Positions 1-7,400 of a stretch of 38,635 bases of DNA are shown piece after piece. Within the stretch, counting starts at the first letter, position 1. Each line of letters starts with the position of its first letter. Source of the DNA: an uncultured beta proteobacterium (GTDB taxonomy: Bacteria > Pseudomonadota > Gammaproteobacteria > Burkholderiales > Burkholderiaceae_C); assembly GCA_903920695.1 (NCBI GenBank), contig CAIXNB010000070.1, positions 1 through 38,635 of the forward strand, given 5' to 3'. The notes beneath the pieces are model-generated. The model made no database searches. It saw only the letters and a program-made list of their open reading frames with translations, and was not told where the DNA came from. A program made the position numbers and the translations under genes.

Positions 1-232
1 GAATGTAGACACCGGAGTCATGCGACCGAAGAGGACCACAGAACAACGAAGGGATGTGGACCCCCCGACCATCAACAGCCGGAGCCGTCACAGCAGGAGC
101 CGCCGAATTTACATCGGAGGGACCACAAACAGAAAAGGCCATCCCCGCAGAGGGAGAACCTTGTTTTAAGAAAAGAGACATGACGGCATCCTGTAAAGTA
201 AAGAAACGTTAAAAAACCACGGGACCAAAAAT
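1..232. other. A-rich left edge, no confident gene
   Basis: All three plus-strand frames stay open for 55 to 67 codons, because this stretch has few T-containing stop codons, so an open frame is weak evidence here. The most protein-like frame runs from about position 9 to a TAA at 210-212, with an internal ATG at 54 that would give 52 residues. That ATG has no properly spaced ribosome binding site. The stretch may be the 3' end of a gene cut by the window edge. Composition matches the next two small genes rather than the GC-rich chromosome that starts near 1061. Confidence 0.3.
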
Positions 233-634
233 ATGGAAACAATTCTCAAAATTGCAGTAGGGGTTTTTATCGGCGCACTTGCTGCGGCCTTCACGTGGGA
301 AGGTGTGCAAACCGTGCAAGTTGAAATTGCGCTTAAACAAGCCAGCGACAAGATGAAACAAACCGCAATGGAAATCGACGCCAGAAACAAAGCGCAACAT
401 ATAGCCGAACAGACCCAGCGCGACAAAAACGCCAGGGAACAACAACAGCGACAGCAACAAGCAGAAGAGACCCGCCAGTTGCAAAGCATGCGAGACGACG
501 ACAAAAAAGCCGCGTTTAGCCGATTCTTTCAACCCACACCAGAATGCCAGCGAGACCGAGCGCAAGCCATTTGCGCAAACGCGTACATGAAGGCCCGAAC
601 GACTTTCGAGAGTCAATACCAGCCGACGAGATAG
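233..634 (+). CDS. Small membrane-anchored coiled-coil protein of unknown function
   Basis: 133 residues. I do not recognise the family. One hydrophobic segment lies at about residues 4-22, followed by a highly polar Lys/Gln/Glu/Arg-rich stretch (about 30-105) with runs of Gln that should form a helix or coiled coil, and a short C-terminal part with two Cys. The layout suggests an inner-membrane anchor with a long soluble rod. A purine-rich GGGA lies about 8 bases upstream of the ATG. Codons are A-rich and unlike the genes from 1061 on, which points to acquired DNA. The gene sits just before a DUF3693-like regulator, so a filamentous-phage accessory protein is possible, but this is inferred from context only. 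The opposite strand is also open (209-646), but the plus frame has the more natural composition. Confidence 0.55.
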   Translation: METILKIAVGVFIGALAAAFTWEGVQTVQVEIALKQASDKMKQTAMEIDARNKAQHIAEQTQRDKNAREQQQRQQQAEETRQLQSMRDDDKKAAFSRFFQPTPECQRDRAQAICANAYMKARTTFESQYQPTR

Positions 635-660
635 CGAATAAGACAATTGGCACCTATGGT

Positions 661-716
661 GTTAAAGTTGCAATAACAGCAATAAAAAGCTGTGAAGCAA
701 TAATAGCAACTTAAAC
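661..716. repeat. Nested inverted repeat with 9-bp phased GCAATAA repeats
   Basis: Seen directly: outer arms 661-671 (GTTAAAGTTGC) and 706-716 (GCAACTTAAAC) pair at 10 of 11 positions. Inner arms 676-680 (ACAGC) and 689-693 (GCTGT) pair perfectly. GCAATAA occurs at 670, 679 and 697, and a diverged GCAACTT at 706, so starts fall on a 9-bp grid with one slot (688) not matching. It lies 36 bp before the likely ATG of the HTH gene. It may be an operator, a replication iteron array or a single-strand hairpin; which one is not known. Confidence 0.6.
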
Positions 717-751
717 CACATTTGTGGAGCTATCTACAATTGGATTTAACT

Positions 752-1033
752 ATGGATATCGCAGAACTAATAGCCCTAGCGAAAGTAAGAAGCGGCAAAA
801 CGCAAAAAGAAATGGCAGAAGAAATGGGCCACAAAGTTAAGACCCGAATCAGCAAGCTAGGCACAGGACGCCTAAAAGCCGATGCATCTGAAATCATCTA
901 TCTGGCAGAAGCCGCAAAGATGCCGCCGATTGATGTACTGGCACAAATCGAGAGCGAACGACACCCGGAACTAGCGCAGGTTTGGCAATCCCTTATCAAG
1001 AAGATGACCCACGCCGCCAATCAAGTAAAGTGA
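752..1033 (+). CDS. DUF3693-like small helix-turn-helix phage-type protein
   Basis: 93 residues from ATG 752; in-frame TTG codons at 722 and 740 are alternative starts, and no start has a convincing Shine-Dalgarno. Residues 1-45 look like an XRE/lambda-repressor-type helix-turn-helix: a helix, the KTQKEMAEEMG segment, then ISKLGTGR as recognition region. The rest (IIYLAEAAKMPPIDVLAQIESER) resembles the C-terminal part of DUF3693 proteins, which are common in filamentous phages and related elements. The probable role is DNA binding. The phased repeat at 661-716 immediately upstream is a natural target, which would imply autoregulation (inference). Codon use is A-rich, unlike the chromosome that follows only 27 bp after its stop. 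Confidence 0.6.
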   Translation: MDIAELIALAKVRSGKTQKEMAEEMGHKVKTRISKLGTGRLKADASEIIYLAEAAKMPPIDVLAQIESERHPELAQVWQSLIKKMTHAANQVK

Positions 1034-1060
1034 CATGGTGTTTATTTTCCTTGTTGCTTA

Positions 1061-2350
1061 ATGGATTTCCTGCTGATTGTCTTCCTGACCCTGCTCAACG
1101 GTGTCTTTGCCATGTCGGAACTGGCGCTGGCGGCCAGCCGCAAGGTGCGTCTGAACGCCATGGCGGAAGGCGGCGACAAGGGGGCACAGGCGGCGTTGAC
1201 GCTGCTGGGCAATCCGAATCAGTTTCTCTCAACGGTGCAGGTTGGCATCACCTCGATTGGTGTCCTCAACGGCATTGTCGGTGAGGCCGCTTTCAGCGCC
1301 GGGGTCGCCACCTGGCTGCATGGTTTTGGCGTGGCCGATAAAGCCGCCGCCATTTCCGCCACGGCCATCGTCGTCACGTTGATCACCTTTACCACCATCA
1401 TCTTTGGCGAACTCGTGCCCAAGCGCATCGGTCAGCTGCATCCGGAGCCGGTGGCGCGCTGGGTCGCGCGGCCGATGCTGTGGCTTGCGACGGCGGCCAA
1501 GCCGTTTGTGAAATTGCTTTCCGGCACCACGGCTGGCGTGCTCCAACTGCTGCGCATCGACACCAATGCTTTGCGCCCGGTGACGGAGGAGGAAATCAGC
1601 GCCAGTCTGGAAGAGGGGGTGGACGCTGGCGTGATCGAGCAGCATGAGCATCAGATGGTGCAAAACGTGTTCCAGCTCGATGACCGGCCACTGACTTCGC
1701 TGATGGTGCCGCGCACCGATGTCGAATGGCTGGACGCGAGCAGTACCGTCGCGCAGGGTCTGCGTCGGGCCGGCAGCGGTGGCGAAAATGGCGCGCATTC
1801 CTGGTACCCGGTGTGCCGTGGTTCACTCGACGACGTGGTGGGCGTGATCAGCGTTGGCCGCTTGTTGGAGTTGGGTGTCGATACACCGGGCACGATCGAG
1901 GCCTATGCGATGCCGGCCTCCTTCGTGCCGGAGACTCTCAGCGGCATGGAGTTGCTGGAACAGTTCCGGGCCAAGGCCGGGCGTTTTGTTTTTGTGGTGG
2001 ATGAGTATGGTGTGGTGCAAGGCCTGCTAACACCGCGCGACCTGCTGGAGGCGATTACCGGCGAGTTGCAACCGGGCGCGCAAATCGATGCCTGGGCTAC
2101 CGAGCGCGACGATGGTTCCTGGCTGCTTGACGGTTTGATGCCGGTGCCCGAACTCAAGGTCCGCCTCAAAATTGATGAACTGCCGGACGAAGACCGCGGC
2201 CGCTACAACACGGTGGCGGGTTTGCTGATGTCGGTGTCCGGCCATCTACCGGCGGTGGGCGAACGGATCGAATGCGCCGGTTGGCGCTTTGAAGTGGTGG
2301 ATCTGGATGGCAAGCGCATTGACAAGGTGCTGGCCAGCGAGATGCGCTGA
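1061..2350 (+). CDS. CNNM/CBS/CorC-domain membrane protein (hemolysin-related, TlyC/CorB type)
   Basis: 429 residues. Hydrophobic segments at about 1-22, 55-80, 93-120 and 140-155 form the CNNM (DUF21) membrane domain. A pair of CBS domains follows (about 215-340; second repeat around FVFVVDEYGVVQGLLTPRD). The C-terminal CorC_HlyC domain is at about 350-425, with the family's G-RYNTVAGLL segment. The family takes part in Mg/Co or other divalent cation efflux; the old hemolysin label is historical. Length is normal. The ATG at 1061 starts directly with the first membrane helix and lacks a strong Shine-Dalgarno. Its TGA at 2348-2350 abuts the stop codon of the convergent DUF218 gene with no gap. 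This is the first gene with typical chromosomal GC-rich codons. Confidence 0.88.
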   Translation: MDFLLIVFLTLLNGVFAMSELALAASRKVRLNAMAEGGDKGAQAALTLLGNPNQFLSTVQVGITSIGVLNGIVGEAAFSAGVATWLHGFGVADKAAAISATAIVVTLITFTTIIFGELVPKRIGQLHPEPVARWVARPMLWLATAAKPFVKLLSGTTAGVLQLLRIDTNALRPVTEEEISASLEEGVDAGVIEQHEHQMVQNVFQLDDRPLTSLMVPRTDVEWLDASSTVAQGLRRAGSGGENGAHSWYPVCRGSLDDVVGVISVGRLLELGVDTPGTIEAYAMPASFVPETLSGMELLEQFRAKAGRFVFVVDEYGVVQGLLTPRDLLEAITGELQPGAQIDAWATERDDGSWLLDGLMPVPELKVRLKIDELPDEDRGRYNTVAGLLMSVSGHLPAVGERIECAGWRFEVVDLDGKRIDKVLASEMR

Positions 2351-3121
2351 TCAAACCCGTCCGGCCAGACGGTAGGCCAGTAGGCCGGCGAGTTCGTGTA
2401 GCGCCATCTGCCATTTTTGGGCTCCCTGCCAGAGCGAGTACTCGGTCCATGGCGTGTTGGTGCCGGTGCGAAAGTCAACCGGGTAGGGTGTGACGTTCCA
2501 GCCCGCTTTCCGAAAGGTGGCGAAGGCGCGCGGCATATGCCAGGCTGAAGTCAGTAAGAGCCAGGGCTGCTTCGGATCGACGCCGGGCAGGGCGGCGCTG
2601 AAACGGGCGTTCTCGTAGGTGGTTCGGGAAGCAGATTCGTAGATGATCTGTTGTGGCGGCACACCCATGCTGTCGAAGAAGCGCTTGGCCAATGCCGCTT
2701 CGGCCGTTCCTTCGGCCAGCAGGTTCCCTTCGCCACCCGTGAACAGCAGGCGCAACTGCGGGTTTTGCCGCAGCAGCGTGATCGGCACGGTCATGCGTTC
2801 AGCGGCGTCGTTCAGAGCGACCTGATGGTGGCCCTGCCAGACATGGACTGGCTCCAGCGCGCCGCCCAACATCACGATGCCGGCGTAATGGTCGAATCGA
2901 CTGTCGGCTAGCGGCTCCGTGTATTGGGCTTCGAGCTGCCGCAGCAGGGCATCGGGCAGCGGCTGCCAGCCCTGCAACAACAGCAGGGCGAGTGCGAGCC
3001 AGGCCAGGCGCATGCCGCAGCGGCGGCGGCCCGGCAAACATAGCAGCGCGCCGCACAGCAGCAGAGCAACCCAGGCCAGTGGTTGCGTGATAAACGAGAG
3101 CAATTTTGAAGTGATGAACAT
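2351..3121 (-). CDS. DUF218 (YdcF/ElyC/SanA-like) membrane protein
   Basis: 256 residues from the ATG at 3121; an in-frame ATG at 3157 would add 12 residues that do not look like a membrane-protein N terminus. Two hydrophobic segments at about 10-30 and 38-55 place it in the inner membrane, with the DUF218 domain (about 78-240) probably periplasmic. Family motifs are visible: IVMLGGAL at its start, the FTGGEGN loop, E-S-AS-RTTYENARF, and LLTSAWHMPRA near the end. E. coli ElyC and SanA of this family affect peptidoglycan or envelope barrier function; the reaction is not established. It converges with the CNNM gene with directly abutting stops. It is divergent from the universal stress protein gene, sharing about 170 bp upstream. 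Confidence 0.85.
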   Translation of the reverse strand: MFITSKLLSFITQPLAWVALLLCGALLCLPGRRRCGMRLAWLALALLLLQGWQPLPDALLRQLEAQYTEPLADSRFDHYAGIVMLGGALEPVHVWQGHHQVALNDAAERMTVPITLLRQNPQLRLLFTGGEGNLLAEGTAEAALAKRFFDSMGVPPQQIIYESASRTTYENARFSAALPGVDPKQPWLLLTSAWHMPRAFATFRKAGWNVTPYPVDFRTGTNTPWTEYSLWQGAQKWQMALHELAGLLAYRLAGRV

Positions 3122-3226
3122 GGGGTGCGTCTTGAAGCGGCTGCATACCTGGCACAAGCAGGGGCACTATAGCTTGTCGCTGTGTGCGGTGTCATTAAGA
3201 TGGTGGTGCAGGATAATTAAGCGATA

Positions 3227-3268
3227 CTGACAACAGTCAAGGTCTTGCCGCCCGTGAGACTGGATACT
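3227..3268 (+). promoter_or_regulatory. Probable FNR/ANR-type promoter of the universal stress gene
   Basis: CTGAC-AACA-GTCAA at 3227-3240 is an imperfect FNR/ANR-type 14-mer (consensus TTGAT-N4-ATCAA), centred at 3233.5. GATACT at 3263-3268 matches four of six positions of a -10 hexamer. If transcription starts near 3275 the box is centred at -41.5, the standard class II activator position. The fit of sequence and spacing is what is seen; use by FNR is inferred. Confidence 0.45.
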
Positions 3269-3292
3269 GTTCAACATAAAAGGAGTTCCGTC

Positions 3293-3730
3293 ATGTTCAA
3301 ACACATTCTCGTTCCAGTGGATGGCTCGTCAACGGCGCAATTGGCGGTCGACAAGGCGATTGGACTGGCCAAGGCGTTTGGCAGCCGCGTCACAACCATC
3401 TTTGTCATCGACCCCTATCCGTTTACCGGTGTCGGCACCGATTTCGCCTATGGCCAGGCCGAGTACCTGAGCGCTGCGACGGCCGAAGCCAATGCGGCGA
3501 TTAAGGCGGCGCGGATCGCTATCGAAGCCGCCGGTGTTGCGGTCAGCAGTTCCGTCGTTGAGTCGCATGCAGCCTGGCGTGGCGTGGTCGAGACCGCTAC
3601 CTCAATCCCGGCCGACCTCATTGTCATGGGTTCGCACGGCCGCAGCGGCCTGGAAAAACTCGTACTGGGCAGTGTCACCCAAGCTGTTCTGTCGCACACC
3701 CACCTGCCGGTGCTGGTGGTGCGCGACTGA
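3293..3730 (+). CDS. Universal stress protein, UspA family
   Basis: 145 residues. The start is the ATG at 3293, preceded by AGGAG at 3281-3285 with 7-base spacing. A single Usp domain fills the protein: N-terminal strand FKHILVPVDGS, then near the C terminus the ATP-binding loop pattern G-x2-G-x9-G-S (VMGSHGRSG ... GSVTQ) and the final strand PVLVVRD. Small Usp proteins bind ATP and help survival under stress or slow growth; in several denitrifiers they are induced without oxygen by FNR/ANR homologues. The FNR-like box upstream and the nitrate respiration block nearby suggest the same here (inference). It is monocistronic as far as can be seen; 3731-3850 holds no clear feature. Confidence 0.92.
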   Translation: MFKHILVPVDGSSTAQLAVDKAIGLAKAFGSRVTTIFVIDPYPFTGVGTDFAYGQAEYLSAATAEANAAIKAARIAIEAAGVAVSSSVVESHAAWRGVVETATSIPADLIVMGSHGRSGLEKLVLGSVTQAVLSHTHLPVLVVRD

Positions 3731-3850
3731 ACTCATTCCATTTCTAAACCATCCCTGTCGTTGTTGCAACGCCCTGCCGTGCTGGCGCACTGTCTGCGGC
3801 GTCGCGCCTAGACAGGAATGTTTTGGAAACCGAATCAGACGGCTGGTGTT

Positions 3851-6751
3851 CTAGCCGCACTGGCCTACATAGCCACAGGCGGTGCAGAAATCGCAGCCGT
3901 CCTTGTGGATAACGGTCGGGTTGCCGCATTCCGGGCAGACTTTGCCGGCCATGGTACTGACCGTTTCATGGTTCTTCGGCGCATCGAGCACACCCATCTC
4001 GCGCAGCGGGAAGCCCTCTTCATCGAGCACGCCGAGCATGGCGTAGCGGTGGATGATGAGGCGCGCGATATAGGCCACGGTTGATGGCCAGGTCTGCTGG
4101 CGCCGCTCGCCGTGCGGCAGCCCCGGCACAAAGGCCATGAAGTGACCAAGCGGCTCGGCGTAGTTGAGCAGCTTGCGCAGCTTCATGCCGATCCAGGCCG
4201 GGTCGATCACGCGCATGTCGAGTGACAGCAGACGCGCCACGCCGTCGAGGGCACGCGGGTAGTTGCCGGAGAAACCGACGGCGCAGGGCCTTGTCACGAT
4301 GGCACCATCGTGGCCCGGCAGGTTCACTTCCTTGAGCGTGACTGTCAGCGCTTCGCCGGTGGCAGGGTTTTCCACATCGACCGACCAGGCCAGTGTGCCC
4401 GACGGGCCGGTCTGCGGCTCACCGCGGCTGAACATGGCGTCGATCACCGGTGTCTCGCCCTTGCCATTGCTGCCCGGCAAGGCCTTGAGCTGATCGCAGC
4501 GCCAGCGGATCACGGCCGCCGTGGCAGCTACCACGCCGGGGAACAGGCGCTGTTCGCCGTGCGGCGGGAACGGCATCTCAAACGAGTGTTCTTCGGCCAC
4601 CGTGGCCAGGGCGTCAAGTTTGAGCTCAAGCCAGGCCGGGTCGTTGGCGCGCAAGTCCATCGACAGCGTTTTGGCCAGCGCACCCAAACCGCGCGGCTGA
4701 TCCGTGCCGTTGACCCAGACTTCAAAGGGCTTCGGTGCGCCGCCTTCTTCGGGTGAGATCTCGCCGACGAACAGGGCAAAGTCGCCAAACGGATGGTGCA
4801 TCATGAAGGTCCAGGCCGAGTTGCCACCGGGCAGTTGCGGCCGACTCGGCCAGCGCAGCGAGGACAGCACCGGCACCGGCAGGCGCTCCAGCGACAGGCG
4901 GTGATTGGCGCCATCGATATGCAGCGGTGTTGCGGTCGTTGGCGCGCTGGCGCTGGGCGTGACGCTCAGGACCGAGCCCAGGATTGAATTGGGACGGTAG
5001 GTGGCCAGACCCTTTAGGCCGGACTGCCAGGCTTCCATGTACAGGTTCTGGAAATCCGCGTACGGGTAGTCGGCCGGCACGTTGACGGTCTTCGAGATCG
5101 CGGTGTCGATGTAGGGCGCGACGGCGGCGACCATCGATTCATGGGCCTGCGCGCTCATCTCCAGTGCCGTGACAAAGGCCGGCGTGAGTTCTCTGTCTTC
5201 GCCGAACAGATGACGGTACAGGCGCCAAGCGTGGTCTTCGACCGCGTACTCCTTGAAACTGCCGTCGGTCATGCGCTTCTTGCGTGTGTAAGTCCAGCTG
5301 AAGGCCGGCTCGATGCCGTTGCTGGCGTTGTCAGCAAAGGCCAGGCTGATGGTGCCGGTCGGTGCGATTGAGAGCAGGTGTGAATTGCGCAGACCGTGCG
5401 TGCGCACGCGCTCTTTCAGGCCGGCGGGCAGGCGCGACGCAAAGGTTTGGCCGCTTAAGTACAGGTCAGCATTGAAGAGCGGGAAGGCGCCGCGTTCGCG
5501 TGCCAACTCGACCGAGGCATCGTAGGCCGTGTCGCGCATCCATTCGGAAATCTGACGCGCCATGTCGCGCGCTTCCTGCGTGTCATAGCGCAGGTTGAGC
5601 ATCACCAGCGCATCGCCCAATCCGGTAAAGCCCAGGCCGACACGGCGCTTGCTGCGCGCTTCTTCCTGTTGCTGTGGCAGTGGCCAGACGGTGACGTCTA
5701 GCACGTTGTCGAGCATGCGCGTGGCCACGCGCGCCACATCGGCAAACGCGGCCTGGTTGAAGCGCGCGTTGGCTTCAAACGGATTTTCAATGAAGCGCGT
5801 CAGGTCGATTGAACCGAGGCAGCAGCAGCCATACGGTGGCAGCGGCTGTTCGGCGCAGGGGTTGGTGCTGGCAATCGTCTCGCAATACGACAGGTTGTTG
5901 TCGCGGTTGATTTGGTCCAGGAACAGCACGCCCGGCTCGGCGTGGTCGTAGGTGGATCGCATGATCTGGTCCCACAACTCGCGCGCCGCCAGTTTGCGGT
6001 AGATCCACTGGCCGCTGACTTTGTCCTGGTAGGCGCCGGTTGCCTTTTGCGCCACGCCGGGTTCCGCACGGTGCACCAGCGTGAACTCGCTGTTCTTTTG
6101 CACGGCTTCCATGAAGGCATCGGTGACACCGACGGAGATATTGAAATTCTTCAGGTCGCCGGTATCTTTGGCGTGGATGAAGGCTTCAATATCAGGATGA
6201 TCGCAGCGCAGAACGCCCATTTGTGCACCACGACGGGCACCGGCGGACTCGACGGTTTCGCAGGAGCGGTCAAACACGCGCATGTAACTCACAGGGCCCG
6301 AGGCGCTGCTTTGCGTGCTGCCGACCCAAGCGCCGTGCGGACGGATGCGCGAGAAGTCGTAACCGACGCCGCCACCGCGGCGCATGGTCTCAGCCGCTTC
6401 GGTCAGCGCAGTGTAGATACCGGGGTGGCCGTCTTCGATATGGGCAATCGAATCACCGACCGGCTGCACAAAGCAGTTGATCAGGGTCGCTGACAGGTTG
6501 GTGCCCGCAGCCGACTGGATGCGTCCGGCCGGCAGAAAGCCGTTTTGCAGCGCTTGCAGAAACTTGGCTTCCCATTGCTTTTGATGTTCCGGTGCTTCGA
6601 CGGCTGCCAAGGCGCGTGCGACGCGCTGGTTGACGTCCAGAATGGTCTTCTCGTTTCCTTTGCCGTACTTCTCAAGCAGGACTTCTTCGCTGATTTGCTG
6701 AGGGGCGAGCGCGAGCAGGGGTCTTGTTCTCTCGGGTGTCTTTTGGTTCAT
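3851..6751 (-). CDS. nrdJ: Adenosylcobalamin-dependent (class II) ribonucleotide reductase
   Basis: 966 residues. The ATG at 6751 has an AGGA about 8 bases upstream; a longer frame from 6796 lacks support. It reduces ribonucleotides to deoxyribonucleotides using adenosylcobalamin, independent of oxygen. Visible features: redox Cys93 in LINCFVQP; active-site segment N297-P-C299-A-E301, where the Asn, Cys and Glu correspond to the catalytic residues of class I/II enzymes; substrate-phosphate loop APTGTISLAFAD. After the barrel come two related modules (about 650-770 and 800-920), each with an R-xL ... LSMDLR/LSLDMR-xxDPAW core and a PHGE segment. They look like tandem TSCPD-type domains. The tail (939-965) has C939, C942, C953, C956, C959 and C965, a zinc-ribbon-like, possibly redox-active element. 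Two NrdR-like boxes lie upstream. Confidence 0.94.
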   Translation of the reverse strand: MNQKTPERTRPLLALAPQQISEEVLLEKYGKGNEKTILDVNQRVARALAAVEAPEHQKQWEAKFLQALQNGFLPAGRIQSAAGTNLSATLINCFVQPVGDSIAHIEDGHPGIYTALTEAAETMRRGGGVGYDFSRIRPHGAWVGSTQSSASGPVSYMRVFDRSCETVESAGARRGAQMGVLRCDHPDIEAFIHAKDTGDLKNFNISVGVTDAFMEAVQKNSEFTLVHRAEPGVAQKATGAYQDKVSGQWIYRKLAARELWDQIMRSTYDHAEPGVLFLDQINRDNNLSYCETIASTNPCAEQPLPPYGCCCLGSIDLTRFIENPFEANARFNQAAFADVARVATRMLDNVLDVTVWPLPQQQEEARSKRRVGLGFTGLGDALVMLNLRYDTQEARDMARQISEWMRDTAYDASVELARERGAFPLFNADLYLSGQTFASRLPAGLKERVRTHGLRNSHLLSIAPTGTISLAFADNASNGIEPAFSWTYTRKKRMTDGSFKEYAVEDHAWRLYRHLFGEDRELTPAFVTALEMSAQAHESMVAAVAPYIDTAISKTVNVPADYPYADFQNLYMEAWQSGLKGLATYRPNSILGSVLSVTPSASAPTTATPLHIDGANHRLSLERLPVPVLSSLRWPSRPQLPGGNSAWTFMMHHPFGDFALFVGEISPEEGGAPKPFEVWVNGTDQPRGLGALAKTLSMDLRANDPAWLELKLDALATVAEEHSFEMPFPPHGEQRLFPGVVAATAAVIRWRCDQLKALPGSNGKGETPVIDAMFSRGEPQTGPSGTLAWSVDVENPATGEALTVTLKEVNLPGHDGAIVTRPCAVGFSGNYPRALDGVARLLSLDMRVIDPAWIGMKLRKLLNYAEPLGHFMAFVPGLPHGERRQQTWPSTVAYIARLIIHRYAMLGVLDEEGFPLREMGVLDAPKNHETVSTMAGKVCPECGNPTVIHKDGCDFCTACGYVGQCG

Positions 6752-6859
6752 GTTTATTCCTGGAAAAAGGTGTCGAATAGGCGGCTCGCGCAGCACGCGA
6801 ATGACAACTTTACGGCAACCGCAACGGTATGTCTTTTATTGATCGGGGTAACTACTTGG

Positions 6860-6907
6860 GCACTAGGGGTAGTGGCGAATTGCTTTATCCGGCACTACAT
6901 CTAGCGT
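6860..6907. promoter_or_regulatory. Pair of NrdR-box-like palindromes 32 bp apart
   Basis: Box A (6860-6875) contains the perfect palindrome CACTA-GGGG-TAGTG at 6861-6874. Box B (6892-6907) reads GCACTACATCTAGCGT. Both match the NrdR consensus (ACACWA-N4-TWGTGT) in most conserved positions. Starts are 32 bp apart, about three helical turns, the spacing known for NrdR pairs ahead of RNR operons. They lie between nrdJ and the divergent gene at 6993. TATTAT at 6907-6912 could be a plus-strand -10 touching box B. NrdR itself is not encoded in the window. Confidence 0.72.
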
Positions 6908-6992
6908 ATTATGACCACAAAAGGAAATCGCCCTGTGTTGCTTTTTGCATTTATTTTTTTGCATATTCTTCCCTGAAATAAGAGACCCTGTA

Positions 6993-7400
6993 ATGAACAT
7001 TTCCAGTTTTGACGACCTGTTACAAGCAGCGCGTCAGCAAAGCACGCCGCAGCGCCTGCTTTTTGTGTTTGTCACGGTTGAATTGCCGAGCGACAGCACG
7101 CCGGCGCAGCGCGAAAACTTCCTGGCGGGGCAGGGCGGTTCGCTGGCGCCGGTAATGAGCCTGGACCGCACGGCGCAGGAACTGCGGTCGTTCGCCGACC
7201 TGGTCGAAGAATCGGCCCAGTTCGGACACGACTGGCGATTGGTCTTTGTGGCGGCCCTAGCGGGCAGCGCCGGCGTGATGCCGACGTCCGAGGCGGCAGA
7301 AAAGCCGCTGCAGGCCATGGTCGAGGCCATCAAGGCCGGAACCTTCGGCAACTATATCCCCTTCGACCGGGAGGGATATGCCGTGCAGCTCGATCACTGA
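6993..7400 (+). CDS. Small ribonucleotide-reductase-associated protein, function unknown
   Basis: 135 residues from the ATG at 6993; no strong Shine-Dalgarno (AGAGACC about 6-12 bases upstream). Soluble, with no signal or membrane segment. It resembles the small protein that sits next to nrdJ in many Burkholderiales and is often labelled ribonucleotide reductase subunit alpha. It has none of the catalytic residues of an RNR, so that label is misleading. Readable landmarks are RLLFVFVTVELP near the N terminus, a central DLVEESAQFG-DWRLVFVAAL segment, and a C-terminal MVEAIKAGTFGNYIPFDREG. It is divergent from nrdJ and shares the NrdR-box region, so co-regulation is likely. Its stop overlaps the 3' end of the convergent ppiC gene by 7 bp. 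Confidence 0.7.
   Translation: MNISSFDDLLQAARQQSTPQRLLFVFVTVELPSDSTPAQRENFLAGQGGSLAPVMSLDRTAQELRSFADLVEESAQFGHDWRLVFVAALAGSAGVMPTSEAAEKPLQAMVEAIKAGTFGNYIPFDREGYAVQLDH

Noticed and set aside
209-646. 145-codon minus-strand frame opposite the small membrane protein
   Set aside because: Composition is Phe/Leu/Cys-rich as expected for the complement of a Lys/Gln-rich gene; the plus frame has a cleaner membrane anchor plus coiled-coil layout.
1034-1060. dif or att site for a filamentous phage at the composition border
   Set aside because: I could not match XerC/XerD-type arms or find a direct repeat of this stretch within the window.
6752-6992. Cobalamin riboswitch ahead of nrdJ
   Set aside because: A B12-box-like GCCACTA on the minus strand belongs to the NrdR-like palindrome, and no other riboswitch helices could be laid out.
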